13,032 nt of DNA, from the NCBI GenBank assembly GCA_020853075.1, contig JADYZS010000252.1:1-13032 (forward strand), given 5' to 3'. A model generated the notes under the pieces. The model saw only the letters and a program-made list of their open reading frames with translations, ran no database searches and was not told the origin of the DNA. Position 1 is the stretch's first letter, and every line of letters starts with the position of its first letter. Below are positions 7,109 through 13,032 of this stretch, piece after piece. Origin of the DNA: Anaerolineae bacterium. Its GTDB lineage: Bacteria; Chloroflexota; Anaerolineae; JADYZS01. The translations under genes and the position numbers were made by a program.

Positions 7109-7413
7109 TCAGGTCGCATAGACCGCTCCCAGGCTCTTCAGAATTGCGTGGCGACGGAATGGGTTGCGCAGGCTGGCTTTCTCCACCAGGTCAACGGGCC
7201 GCCCCAAGATCATTTGCAGTTCATCTTGTAGGCGAACCAGGTCTAATAGACTGTACCCGGTATCGCTTCAAACTCCACCAGGGCATCTACATCGCTGTCG
7301 GGACGGAAATCGTCTCGCAGAATAGACCCGAACAAGGCCAGACTACGGATGTGGTTTCGGCGGCAGAAATCGGCAATCAAATCCCTGGGCAGGTCAAAAT
7401 TTCTCTGTTTCAT
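7109..7413 (-). pseudogene. Frameshifted MNT-type nucleotidyltransferase (antitoxin-like)
   Basis: From ATG 7413 the frame gives 56 residues with the nucleotidyltransferase core FGSILRDDFRPDSDVDALVEFE (GS followed by DxD), then stops at TAG 7245-7243. Shifting frame by one base near 7261-7266 restores a sensible ending (GYSLLDLVRLQDELQMILGR, then PVDLVEKASLRNPFRRHAIL) up to TGA at 7111-7109. One added base would give a 101-residue protein, the normal size of minimal nucleotidyltransferases from MNT/HEPN toxin-antitoxin pairs. The stop overlaps an ATG (TGATG), as usual where a HEPN partner follows. Here only a few codons remain (ATGACCGCGATC; with one extra C it would read M-T-R-D, a common HEPN start), and no HEPN gene follows. 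A sequencing error remains possible. Confidence 0.75.
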
Positions 7414-7472
7414 GGGCTCCGGACATCCTTATTGCCCCCTATTGCCGGCTCGGATCGGCAACTCTTGATGAG

Positions 7473-7501
7473 ATTATAGCAGAGAGGGGGAGGAGCGTCA
7501 A
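7473..7501 (-). promoter_or_regulatory. Strong sigma-70 promoter for the broken nucleotidyltransferase gene
   Basis: Minus strand: TTGACG (7501-7496), a 17-nt spacer and TATAAT (7478-7473), with the ATG of the pseudogene 60 nt further on. Five of six -35 bases and all -10 bases match consensus. A short inverted repeat, TTGCCG/CGGCAA (7442-7461), falls in the presumed leader. Confidence 0.8.
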
Positions 7502-7539
7502 CCGAGATTTCTTGACAGTAACCCCGTGTAAAGCGATTA

Positions 7540-7568
7540 TTGCCCCCTCGTTTGCGATGTGCTACAAT
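7540..7568 (+). promoter_or_regulatory. Sigma-70 promoter for mutM
   Basis: TTGCCC (7540-7545), a 17-nt spacer and TACAAT (7563-7568) lie about 100 nt before the mutM start. A second candidate directly upstream is TTGACA (7512-7517), 17 nt, GATTAT (7535-7540). Both face away from the nucleotidyltransferase promoter, so the two promoters are divergent within about 100 bp. Confidence 0.65.
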
Positions 7569-7579
7569 CCTGACGGAAG

Positions 7580-7640
7580 AATTGTAGTTTCAGCCAGAAA
7601 AGTACAATTCTCCCAAGCACAATTGTACTTAACTACAATT
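7580..7640 (+). promoter_or_regulatory. Nested inverted repeat of AATTGTA(G/C)TT half-sites in the mutM leader
   Basis: Four 10-bp elements: AATTGTAGTT (7580-7589), AAGTACAATT (7600-7609), AATTGTACTT (7621-7630) and AACTACAATT (7631-7640). The first pairs with the fourth and the second with the third, all perfectly, giving a two-tier stem with an 11-nt loop. It lies between the promoter and the mutM start and is strikingly AT-rich for this genome. It could be a protein operator with repeated half-sites or an RNA hairpin in the leader; the sequence does not decide. Confidence 0.7.
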
Positions 7641-7665
7641 TGAGAGTGTCTCCAGGTGTAGAACT

Positions 7666-8478
7666 ATGCCCGAACTCCCGGAAGTGGAAACGACGGTCAA
7701 CGGACTGAGGACTGACCTCCTCGGACGCAGCATTGTAGGCGTGCGCGTTCTGTGGGAAAAGGCTATTGATAGGCCGCCCCCGCCCGATTTCGCCAGCCGT
7801 CTGAGCGGGCAACGTATCACCAGCCTGGGGCGACGCGGCAAGTTCCTTCTATTCCATCTGGAAGGGGGAGATACCCTCATCATCCACCTGCGCATGACCG
7901 GGCACCTGGGGGTCATGACGCCCGCTGAACCTTTGCCCGCGCACGTGCGCCTGGTCTTCACGCTGGACGACGGGCGGGAACTTCGCTTTCGGGATATGCG
8001 CAAGTTCGGGCGGGCCTACCTGGTGGCGGACGCGAGGGAGGTGCTGGGCAACCTGGGGCCGGAGCCGCTAGGCGATGATTTCACGGCGGAGGTGCTGCGC
8101 GCGCGGCTGGGGAAGCGCGGCGCGCCCATCAAGTCCATCCTCCTTGACCAACGCGTCGTCGCGGGCATCGGCAATATCTATGCGGACGAGGCCCTCTTCT
8201 ATGCCGGGATTCACCCCAAGCGGCCTGGAAGGAGCCTGGCAGCAGCGGAAGCGGAACGGCTGCGCGCGGCCATCCGCCGCGTGCTCACGGAGGCTATCGC
8301 CGACGGCGGCACGAGCCTTGATTCCTACCGCCGGCCCGATGGCTCGCGGGGGCAGCACGCCGAACGCATCGCTATCTTTCGCAAAGCGGGCTCACCCTGC
8401 CCTCACTGTGGCACACCCATTGTGCGCATCGTTCTGGGCGGGCGCAGCACCCACTTCTGCCCGCATTGCCAGACGTGA
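7666..8478 (+). CDS. mutM: Formamidopyrimidine-DNA glycosylase (bifunctional base-excision repair enzyme)
   Basis: Removes 8-oxoguanine and ring-opened purines from DNA and cuts the abasic site by beta/delta elimination. The 270-residue protein is complete. The N-terminus MPELPEVETT supplies the catalytic P2 and E3 once Met is removed. K59 in RRGKFLLFHL, the intercalation-loop region LRMTGHLGV (75-83), the helix-two-turn-helix segment VVAGIGNIYADEALF (164-178) and the C-terminal zinc finger CPHC (245-248)/CPHC (265-268) with R260 of the GGRSTHFC turn are all present. It is the only gene of its unit; it converges on the YtxH-like gene 44 bp later with no clear terminator between them. The leader carries the unusual repeated half-sites described separately. 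Confidence 0.98.
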   Translation: MPELPEVETTVNGLRTDLLGRSIVGVRVLWEKAIDRPPPPDFASRLSGQRITSLGRRGKFLLFHLEGGDTLIIHLRMTGHLGVMTPAEPLPAHVRLVFTLDDGRELRFRDMRKFGRAYLVADAREVLGNLGPEPLGDDFTAEVLRARLGKRGAPIKSILLDQRVVAGIGNIYADEALFYAGIHPKRPGRSLAAAEAERLRAAIRRVLTEAIADGGTSLDSYRRPDGSRGQHAERIAIFRKAGSPCPHCGTPIVRIVLGGRSTHFCPHCQT

Positions 8479-8522
8479 GGAGTAAAGCGTAAGATCTCGT
8501 GCCTTTGTGGAGAAAAATCTTG

Positions 8523-8744
8523 TTACGAACCGGCGCGGTACTTCTTGGCTTCGGCCAATTCCGCTTCCAGTTCGGCCCGGCGTTGGGCCGCGGCCCGCTT
8601 CCCTTCTTCTATAATCTCAGTCACGCGCGCACGCAGACCCTGTTGTGTCTCGCTCCCCGGTTGGGGAGACAGAAGTAAGCCAATGGCTCCGCCCACCAGC
8701 GCACCGGCTACCAGGCCGCTCAAGAAGTCCATCAGTTTACGCAT
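8523..8744 (-). CDS. YtxH-like small membrane protein
   Basis: A 73-residue protein of the YtxH type, a widespread family of uncertain role often linked to general stress in Firmicutes. After MRKLMDF come a glycine-rich membrane helix (about 8-26, LSGLVAGALVGGAIGLLLSP) and the family turn SPQPGSETQQGLR (26-38). A charged, probably coiled-coil tail follows to residue 70 (EEGKRAAAQRRAELEAELAEA). The start at ATG 8744 is chosen because GGAGG lies 7 nt before it; a longer open frame starting ten codons earlier would bury that site. The gene is divergent from the hypothetical gene at 8769, so its promoter must lie inside or very close to that gene's 5' end. No partner is apparent. Confidence 0.85.
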   Translation of the reverse strand: MRKLMDFLSGLVAGALVGGAIGLLLSPQPGSETQQGLRARVTEIIEEGKRAAAQRRAELEAELAEAKKYRAGS

Positions 8745-8751
8745 GGATTCG

Positions 8752-8756
8752 CCTCC
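8752..8756 (-). promoter_or_regulatory. Shine-Dalgarno GGAGG fixing the YtxH-like start
   Basis: GGAGG on the minus strand lies 7 nt before ATG 8744. It favours the 73-residue form over the 83-residue frame that begins at 8774. Confidence 0.7.
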
Positions 8757-8768
8757 TTCACGAGAGGG

Positions 8769-9419
8769 ATGCAACCCTCAAGCATAATGACGATGCCTCA
8801 CACAATCTCTCCCGGCGAGCGCGATGCTGCCCTGCGGGCGCTCCTTTCCGACAAATTGCACGCCTTTCCCGATGTGTGGGGACGCGCGCCGGGCGTCCTC
8901 CTGAGAACTCTCATGCAACAGGTGCGCCCTTTGCCGGCTGCGCTCCTGCGCTGGTGGGCGGCGCATCCGCGCGGCCACGTGGTTATCGCAGGTGAGGGCC
9001 GCGGCTACGTGCCGGGACCACAAACGGCCGGCGCTTATGCGCTGGATTGCGTCGCCTGGGCCGCTGCCGACGCGCTCCTGGCCGGTGAGGACAGCCCTCT
9101 GGAAGCCATCGCCCATCTTCTTGACCATCTCCTCGGCTGCGACGGTGAGGAGGAGGGTGACTGGCTCTCTGCAGGCGGCGGCATCTCCCCCCGCTGGCGA
9201 GAGGTGGGCGCGCGCCTGCGTGAACTCTTCGCCCTGGGCTATGGCCCCACCGCAGCAACGCGGGTGAATCCCCACGCCTATTTCGCCTGGGGCTTCGTCC
9301 TCGGCCTGCGCGACCCTCGCGCCCTCAACGTAGCCGACCCGCGCCTGGAACGGCTCCTGCGCACGACCCTCCTGGACAACGATTTCTGGCGGCTTGCCGA
9401 GACACCCACCAGGGGCTAA
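8769..9419 (+). CDS. Hypothetical protein, possibly an inactivated zinc-metallopeptidase-like domain
   Basis: Not recognised with certainty. The 216-residue protein has no signal peptide or membrane helix. Two segments recall gluzincin peptidases of the anthrax-lethal-factor-like type. EAIAHLLDHLLG (112-123) aligns with the usual HELGHALD-like helix, and NPHAYFAWGF (167-176) with the usual N-P-x-E-x-F-A-E-x-F helix that supplies the third zinc ligand. In both, the key residues are replaced: the first His and the Glu of HExxH, and the Glu of the second helix, are absent, so no active zinc site is expected. The similarity is my reading and not a database result. The start is uncertain; ATGs at 8769, 8787 and 8793 are in frame and none has a good ribosome-binding site. 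Confidence 0.6.
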   Translation: MQPSSIMTMPHTISPGERDAALRALLSDKLHAFPDVWGRAPGVLLRTLMQQVRPLPAALLRWWAAHPRGHVVIAGEGRGYVPGPQTAGAYALDCVAWAAADALLAGEDSPLEAIAHLLDHLLGCDGEEEGDWLSAGGGISPRWREVGARLRELFALGYGPTAATRVNPHAYFAWGFVLGLRDPRALNVADPRLERLLRTTLLDNDFWRLAETPTRG

Positions 9420-9665
9420 GGACGATACCGTGCAAACAAGCGCGTCCTCGTGACTCCTGGCAGCGCCACATTGGATGAAAACGCACCGCAGAGAACGTGG
9501 AGGAAATTTTTATTCTGCGCTCTCGGCGGTTAGATGTCGCCGGCACCGGTTTATTGTAGCCCAAGCGCAAGTAAAAGGCCATTAGCGGCAAACCGGCATC
9601 ATCACAGAATTCCATCCCACCGACAATTTCCACCGAACGGGATACAGCACCGACGGCGCAGCCGT
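9420..9665. other. Non-coding stretch, possibly with a decayed acetyltransferase fragment on the minus strand
   Basis: No convincing gene lies between the hypothetical gene and the nurA promoter. On the minus strand, about 9684-9540 reads MATALANGCAVGAVSRSVEI and then GLPLMAFYLRLGYNKP, faintly like the last helix and strand of a GNAT acetyltransferase (FYxRLGY). The frame then runs on into unrelated sequence antisense to the hypothetical gene. It overlaps the nurA promoter and has no clear start signal, so it is treated as a possible remnant only. Confidence 0.3.
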
Positions 9666-9694
9666 TTGCCAGCGCGGTTGCCATCGGCTATAAT
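9666..9694 (+). promoter_or_regulatory. Sigma-70 promoter of the nurA-herA unit
   Basis: TTGCCA (9666-9671), a 17-nt spacer and a perfect TATAAT (9689-9694) lie 24 nt before the nurA ATG. TTGCCA is repeated 12 nt further on (9678-9683) within the spacer. Transcription would begin near 9701, just before GGAGG at 9704. Confidence 0.8.
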
Positions 9695-9718
9695 GAACGG
9701 GCCGGAGGTGGCAGACCG

Positions 9719-10930
9719 ATGACGTTGGAACTCAACCAGGTGACGCGGCAGGTGCACGAGATGGCGGAGTCGCTGGCCGCGCGGCAGAAGCGGCTCGTGG
9801 CTCGCCTGGACGAATTGCACGACCTGCTGCACCGCTACGCGGAGCCTGACGATGCTCTCAGGGCCAAGATCCGGCAGGCCCGCGCCCTCGGCTGGATCGG
9901 CGCGGAGCCGGGGCACGAACCGCTGACCGCGGCGATCCCCGCGCCGCCACTCCCTCCCCAGGTGAGCATCATCGCGGCCGACGGCTCGCAGATTCATCCC
10001 GACCGCCACGCCGCCGCGCTCTATTACGTCATCAACGTAGGGTCCATCCTCTATCGCTGCGGTTCCGGCGCAGCACCGGAGCCTTTCCACCAGCCGATCT
10101 TGGATTATCAGAAGGACGAGGACGAGACCGGCACCGACGACCAGCCCTTCCTCGCCGCCGACGTAGATGCCCGGCGCGATCTGGAAGAGGTCAGGCTCCT
10201 GGCCGCGCAGGCCGAAGCCGAGCGCGCGGCTACCGGCGGCGACCTGGACGTGCGCATCGTCGCCCTGGCCGATGGGCCGCTGATGCTGCTGCGCACTCTC
10301 TACGAGGCGACGCGGCAGGAGCAGCGGCAACAGGTGAATCATCATGCCGACCAGTTGGCCCGTTTGCAGGCGGTTCACGTTCCGGTCGCCGGCTACATAG
10401 ACCGCCCCGGCAGTTCCCTGGTGGTGCGCCTGCTGCGCCTGGCCCAACTGGACAAGCCCGCCGAGGAATTGGAGAGCCAGGAACTCCGCGCCCAGGGCCG
10501 CAACGACCCGCCCGACCGCCTCATTTTCCATTTCTTGAAGCCGGGCGAACGCTCTGCTCTGTTCTATAATACCTCCCGCATCAACGACGACTACGAAGCC
10601 GCAGGGCAGCGCATCGCCATCTTCTACATGAACGTGGGCGGCGGCGGGAAGGGCCAGACCGGCCGCGTGGAGGTTCCCCATTGGGTGGCAGCGGACCCGG
10701 CGATGATAGGGCTGGTGCAGGCCATTCTCTATGACCAGAGCCAGGTCACGGGCGGCTATCCCTACGTGCTGGCCCGCGCCCACGAACTGGCGGTCATCAC
10801 CGCGCCGGAGCGGGCGAAACTAGAGGAAATGGTGAACATTGCGCTCATCGGCCAGGGCTTTGACGCTCGCCCTTCGGAGAAGGCCCACTGGAAGCAACTG
10901 AGCAGCAGAAAAAGGAGATTCGGCAGATGA
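9719..10930 (+). CDS. nurA: NurA-domain nuclease
   Basis: Nuclease that in archaea works with the HerA translocase to resect DNA ends. The 403-residue protein begins with a helical region (1-60), followed by the RNase H-like core. IIAADGSQIHPDRH (84-97) carries the first metal-binding aspartate (D88), an acidic helix lies around 150-157, and ALADGPLMLLRTLYE (182-196) carries D185. AGYIDRPGSSLVVRLLR (224-240) is the usual middle motif, and the C-terminal GYPYVLARAHELAVIT (346-361) has the conserved histidine H355. All expected catalytic positions seem present, so an active enzyme is likely. The ATG has GGAGGT 9 nt upstream, behind a strong promoter. The stop overlaps the next gene's start (ATGA). 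The family call is firm; repair versus anti-phage defence as the cellular role is open. Confidence 0.9.
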   Translation: MTLELNQVTRQVHEMAESLAARQKRLVARLDELHDLLHRYAEPDDALRAKIRQARALGWIGAEPGHEPLTAAIPAPPLPPQVSIIAADGSQIHPDRHAAALYYVINVGSILYRCGSGAAPEPFHQPILDYQKDEDETGTDDQPFLAADVDARRDLEEVRLLAAQAEAERAATGGDLDVRIVALADGPLMLLRTLYEATRQEQRQQVNHHADQLARLQAVHVPVAGYIDRPGSSLVVRLLRLAQLDKPAEELESQELRAQGRNDPPDRLIFHFLKPGERSALFYNTSRINDDYEAAGQRIAIFYMNVGGGGKGQTGRVEVPHWVAADPAMIGLVQAILYDQSQVTGGYPYVLARAHELAVITAPERAKLEEMVNIALIGQGFDARPSEKAHWKQLSSRKRRFGR

Positions 10931-11517
10931 GGGATTGTCCAGAACAGGTGGGCCGCGTGCTGCGGGCGAGCACGGTGGGCTTCGCCATCGGCGTGCGCGT
11001 CTTACAGCCCGAACTCCCCACCTTCGGGACGCTGGTGAAGGTGCAGACGCAGGTTGCCACAGAGGTCCTGGGCCTCATCTACGACGTCCTCATTGACGAT
11101 GACCCCTTCGTGCGGCAGCTGATCGCGGCGCGGGAACTGCGGGACGAAGACGTACTAGACCAGCGGCAGAACCGCCAGGTGCCAGCGGAGGTCAGCGTCC
11201 TCGCCGTCGGCTATCGGCGCAACGGCACCTTCTACCATCTTCTGCCCCCGCAGCCGCCCGCCGCGCTGGATTGCGCCTTCGCCTGCGACGATGCCGAGGT
11301 CAGGGCGTTCACTAATCGCACTGACTACTTCCGTATCGTCCTGCAAGCCCAAGGTCTCCCCGCCGACGAACTGTTGGCCGCCAGCCTGCGGGAAGGCGAG
11401 CGGGTGCGCGGCGGAGGCGGCCGGCAGTTTCTTATTGAATGCGGGCGCGAACTGGCGCGGCTCCTCGCCATGGACCCGGTGCGGCTGGATGGGATTCTGC
11501 GAAGGTTGAGGGCGTAG
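10927..11517 (+). CDS. Unrecognised protein between nurA and herA, HAS-barrel-like N-terminus
   Basis: A 196-residue protein, translationally coupled to nurA through a 4-nt ATGA overlap. Residues 6-55 (EQVGRVLRASTVGFAIGVRV, then PTFGTLVKVQ and VLGLIYDV) read like the small beta-barrel (HAS-barrel) found at the N-terminus of HerA and related ATPases: G-x-V, a central strand, a glycine turn followed by V-x-V, and a G-x-I/V-x-x-V strand. The middle (86-110) is strand-rich with a PPQPP turn. The C-terminal third (about 145-196) is helical and basic and has a Gly-rich turn, RGGGGRQF. There is no ATPase or nuclease motif, signal peptide or membrane helix. The downstream HerA has its own barrel, so this looks like a separate accessory subunit. 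That function is inferred from position and a faint fold resemblance. Confidence 0.65.
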   Translation: MRDCPEQVGRVLRASTVGFAIGVRVLQPELPTFGTLVKVQTQVATEVLGLIYDVLIDDDPFVRQLIAARELRDEDVLDQRQNRQVPAEVSVLAVGYRRNGTFYHLLPPQPPAALDCAFACDDAEVRAFTNRTDYFRIVLQAQGLPADELLAASLREGERVRGGGGRQFLIECGRELARLLAMDPVRLDGILRRLRA

Positions 11518-11523
11518 AGAATT

Positions 11524-11572
11524 GTAGGGGCGTTCAACCACGTCAAGCCGTGGCTTGGTTGAACGCCCCTAC
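11524..11572. repeat. Inverted repeat with GTAGGGGCG arms, second copy
   Basis: GTAGGGGCGTTCAACCA (11524-11540) and its exact reverse complement (11556-11572) flank a 15-nt centre. The outer nine bases match the palindrome at 4824-4851. It begins 6 nt after the preceding stop codon, inside the nurA-herA unit, and could form a strong hairpin in the transcript. Confidence 0.85.
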
Positions 11573-11577
11573 CGCCA

Positions 11578-11601
11578 CCCTCCCCTGCAAGCGGGGGAGG
11601 G
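11578..11601. repeat. G/C-rich inverted repeat ahead of herA
   Basis: CCCTCCCC (11578-11585) pairs with GGGGAGGG (11594-11601) across an 8-nt loop, followed by GCCAGGGTGGGGG. It differs from the GTAGGGGCG elements and lies just downstream of one. Similar C/G blocks occur as dispersed intergenic repeats in many GC-rich genomes. No T-run follows, so it is not a classic terminator. Confidence 0.65.
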
Positions 11602-11635
11602 CCAGGGTGGGGGCCGCTTACACGAAAGGCGCATC

Positions 11636-13032
11636 ATGGCACAACGAGACGGTTTGACCGAGTGGGACCTGGCCGCAGAGGCCGCGGGCAAGGCGGGGCC
11701 GGAGGAATGGGCCGCGCAGCAGGCGCAGGAACGGCGGCTCGGCGTCGTCGTTGGCGGCTCGCTGAGCGAGGGGCTGCGCATCCGCCTGGACCGCCAGGTG
11801 GTGATTGAAGACGTGGCTGTAGGCCGCTACATCGTCATTGAGGGGCAGGGTCGCCGCTTCTTCAGCATGATTACCGACGTGGCGCTGGATGCCGCCAACC
11901 CCGCGCTGGAAAAGAACCCGCCCGACCTCTCCGACGATTTTCTGCGCAAGGTGCACCAGGGAACCAGCATCTACGGGCGGCTGGACGTGACGCCGCTCCT
12001 GGTCATGGTGGAGGGCGAGCGGGAGCCGCGGCCCGTCAAGACCGTGCCCACCCATTACTCCATCGTCGCCAACGCCACGCCGGAGGAGGTCAACAGCGTC
12101 CTCGGCCAGGCCGATGAGAAGCACCTGCATATTGGTCGCCCTATTGAGATGGAAGAGGCAAAGGTCTATCTGAACCTGGCGCGGCTGGTGGAGCGTTCCA
12201 GCGGCGTCTTCGGCAAGTCGGGCACCGGCAAGAGTTTCCTGACCCGCATCCTCCTGACCGGCGTCGTCAAGCAGAAGGTCGCGGTCAGCCTCATCTTTGA
12301 CATGCACAACGACTACGGCTGGGAGATACGCGACAAGGCCACCGAGCGGCGCGTCAAGGGGCTCAAGCAACTCTGCGGCTCGCAGGTGGAGATCTTCACC
12401 CTGGACTCTGAATCGTCGCGGCGGCGCAACAGCCCCTACGATACCGCGGTGACCATCGGCTACGACGAGATCCAGCCCGAAGACCTGGAAATGCTGCGGG
12501 AGACGAAAAACTTCAGCGACCTGATGATCGGCGCGGCCTATACCCTCGCGAGAAGACTGGGACACCGCTGGCTCTACCGCTTCCTGGCCGCCAGCCAGGC
12601 GCTGGACGATGCCTCCGAGGGCGACGAGGAAGCAGCCCAGATCATAGAATCGCTGCGTGAGCGGGGGAACATCGCCGCCGGGACGCTGGAGGGCCTTGTG
12701 CGCCGCCTCTCCGACCTGACGCGGTACCCCTTCCTCAAAAAGGAGGTGCGCGAGAGCGCGGTGCAGAAGATCTTTGACTATCTGAACCGGGGCATCAGCG
12801 TCGTTTTGGAGTTCGGGCGTTACGGCAACTCGCTAGAAGCGTACCTCCTCGTTGCCAACTTCCTGACCCGCCGCCTGCACGAGCGCTACGTCCACGCGGT
12901 GGAGAAGGCATTGGGCGAGGCGGCCCAGGAGCCGCCGCACCTGGTCATCGTCGTGGAAGAGGCGCACAAGTTCCTGGACCCGCAGATCGCCCGCCAGACC
13001 ATTTTCGGCACTATCGCCCGCGAACTGCGCAA
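11636..13032 (+). CDS. herA: HerA-type hexameric DNA translocase/ATPase (partial, C-terminus cut)
   Basis: Ring-shaped ATPase expected to pump DNA and partner the NurA nuclease. 465 codons are visible and the frame is open at the right edge. Residues 34-90 form a HAS-barrel (LGVVVGGSLSEGLRIRLD, then VAVGRYIVIEG). The RecA-like core has Walker A GKSGTGKS at 193-200, the strand LIFDMHNDYGWE at 219-230 (compare D-x-H-G-E-Y in HerA), and Walker B LVIVVEEAHKF at 436-446 with catalytic E441. A helical insert lies between about 275 and 385. The sensor and arginine-finger parts are beyond the edge. GAAAGG sits about 8 nt before the ATG. The gap of 118 bp to the previous gene holds two palindromes. 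Family membership (DUF87/HerA) is firm, and pairing with NurA is supported by the shared operon. Confidence 0.92.
   Translation, partial: MAQRDGLTEWDLAAEAAGKAGPEEWAAQQAQERRLGVVVGGSLSEGLRIRLDRQVVIEDVAVGRYIVIEGQGRRFFSMITDVALDAANPALEKNPPDLSDDFLRKVHQGTSIYGRLDVTPLLVMVEGEREPRPVKTVPTHYSIVANATPEEVNSVLGQADEKHLHIGRPIEMEEAKVYLNLARLVERSSGVFGKSGTGKSFLTRILLTGVVKQKVAVSLIFDMHNDYGWEIRDKATERRVKGLKQLCGSQVEIFTLDSESSRRRNSPYDTAVTIGYDEIQPEDLEMLRETKNFSDLMIGAAYTLARRLGHRWLYRFLAASQALDDASEGDEEAAQIIESLRERGNIAAGTLEGLVRRLSDLTRYPFLKKEVRESAVQKIFDYLNRGISVVLEFGRYGNSLEAYLLVANFLTRRLHERYVHAVEKALGEAAQEPPHLVIVVEEAHKFLDPQIARQTIFGTIARELR

Noticed and set aside
7066..8493. 11-bp direct repeat TAAAGCGTAAG at 7066-7076 and 8483-8493 flanking the mutM region
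   Set aside because: It is too short to call an attachment site or transposon end. There is no target duplication or mobile gene between the copies, and similar short intergenic repeats are common.
8479..8522. Possible terminator between the convergent mutM and YtxH-like genes
   Set aside because: Only a 5-bp AAGAT/ATCTT pair with a large loop and no T-run was found.
9602..10783. Long minus-strand open frame (393 codons) opposite nurA
   Set aside because: It is a shadow of the GC-rich nurA coding strand. nurA has clear motifs, a promoter and a ribosome-binding site, whereas the antisense product has no recognisable domain.
11618..12565. Minus-strand open frame of 315 codons opposite herA
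   Set aside because: It is antisense to the Walker A-containing HerA reading frame, low in complexity, and explained by codon bias in a GC-rich gene.
9719..13032. Calling the nurA-herA trio a proven anti-phage defence island
   Set aside because: No other defence, integrase or mobile genes are visible, and mutM lies nearby. A housekeeping repair role is equally likely from the sequence alone.

Overview
The window looks like chromosomal DNA from a GC-rich bacterium, most likely a member of the Chloroflexota (Anaerolineae-like). This placement is an inference. It rests on an F420/deazaflavin-type oxidoreductase, a NurA/HerA pair, a lipoprotein with a long Thr/Pro/Ala linker, and dispersed palindromes with GTAGGGGCG arms. 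No rRNA, tRNA, CRISPR array or insertion sequence was seen. The window is cut inside a gene at both ends.

Left part (1-5000, all minus strand): a peptide ABC-transporter ATPase pair (oppD, then oppF running off the left edge) sits behind a near-consensus sigma-70 promoter. Upstream of it is an ECF sigma factor overlapping a one-TM anti-sigma-like protein by 14 nt. Next is a stand-alone sugar-type ABC substrate-binding lipoprotein with its own promoter but no permease genes. The roughly 350 bp upstream of it is rich in inverted repeats, including a perfect 28-nt palindrome.

Middle part (5000-9420): glucuronate isomerase (uxaC) is followed 20 bp later by a deazaflavin-dependent nitroreductase-family protein with a C-terminal membrane segment (minus strand). 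A frameshifted MNT-type nucleotidyltransferase, still behind an excellent promoter, lies back-to-back with the promoter of the DNA-repair glycosylase mutM/fpg (plus strand). The mutM leader holds an unusual nested inverted repeat made of four AATTGTA-type half-sites, with a fifth inside the -10 box. A small YtxH-like membrane protein (minus) is divergent from a hypothetical protein that resembles a zinc metalloprotease that has lost its metal-binding residues.

Right part (9420-13032, plus strand): a TTGCCA-17-TATAAT promoter drives nurA (nuclease), a small unrecognised protein whose N-terminus resembles a HAS-barrel (ATGA overlap with nurA), and then, after two palindromic repeats, a HerA-type hexameric ATPase that runs off the right edge. 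In archaea NurA and HerA act together in DNA end resection, and bacterial HerA relatives occur in anti-phage systems. The three-gene arrangement with an extra, separate HAS-barrel-like protein is the most interesting part of the window.
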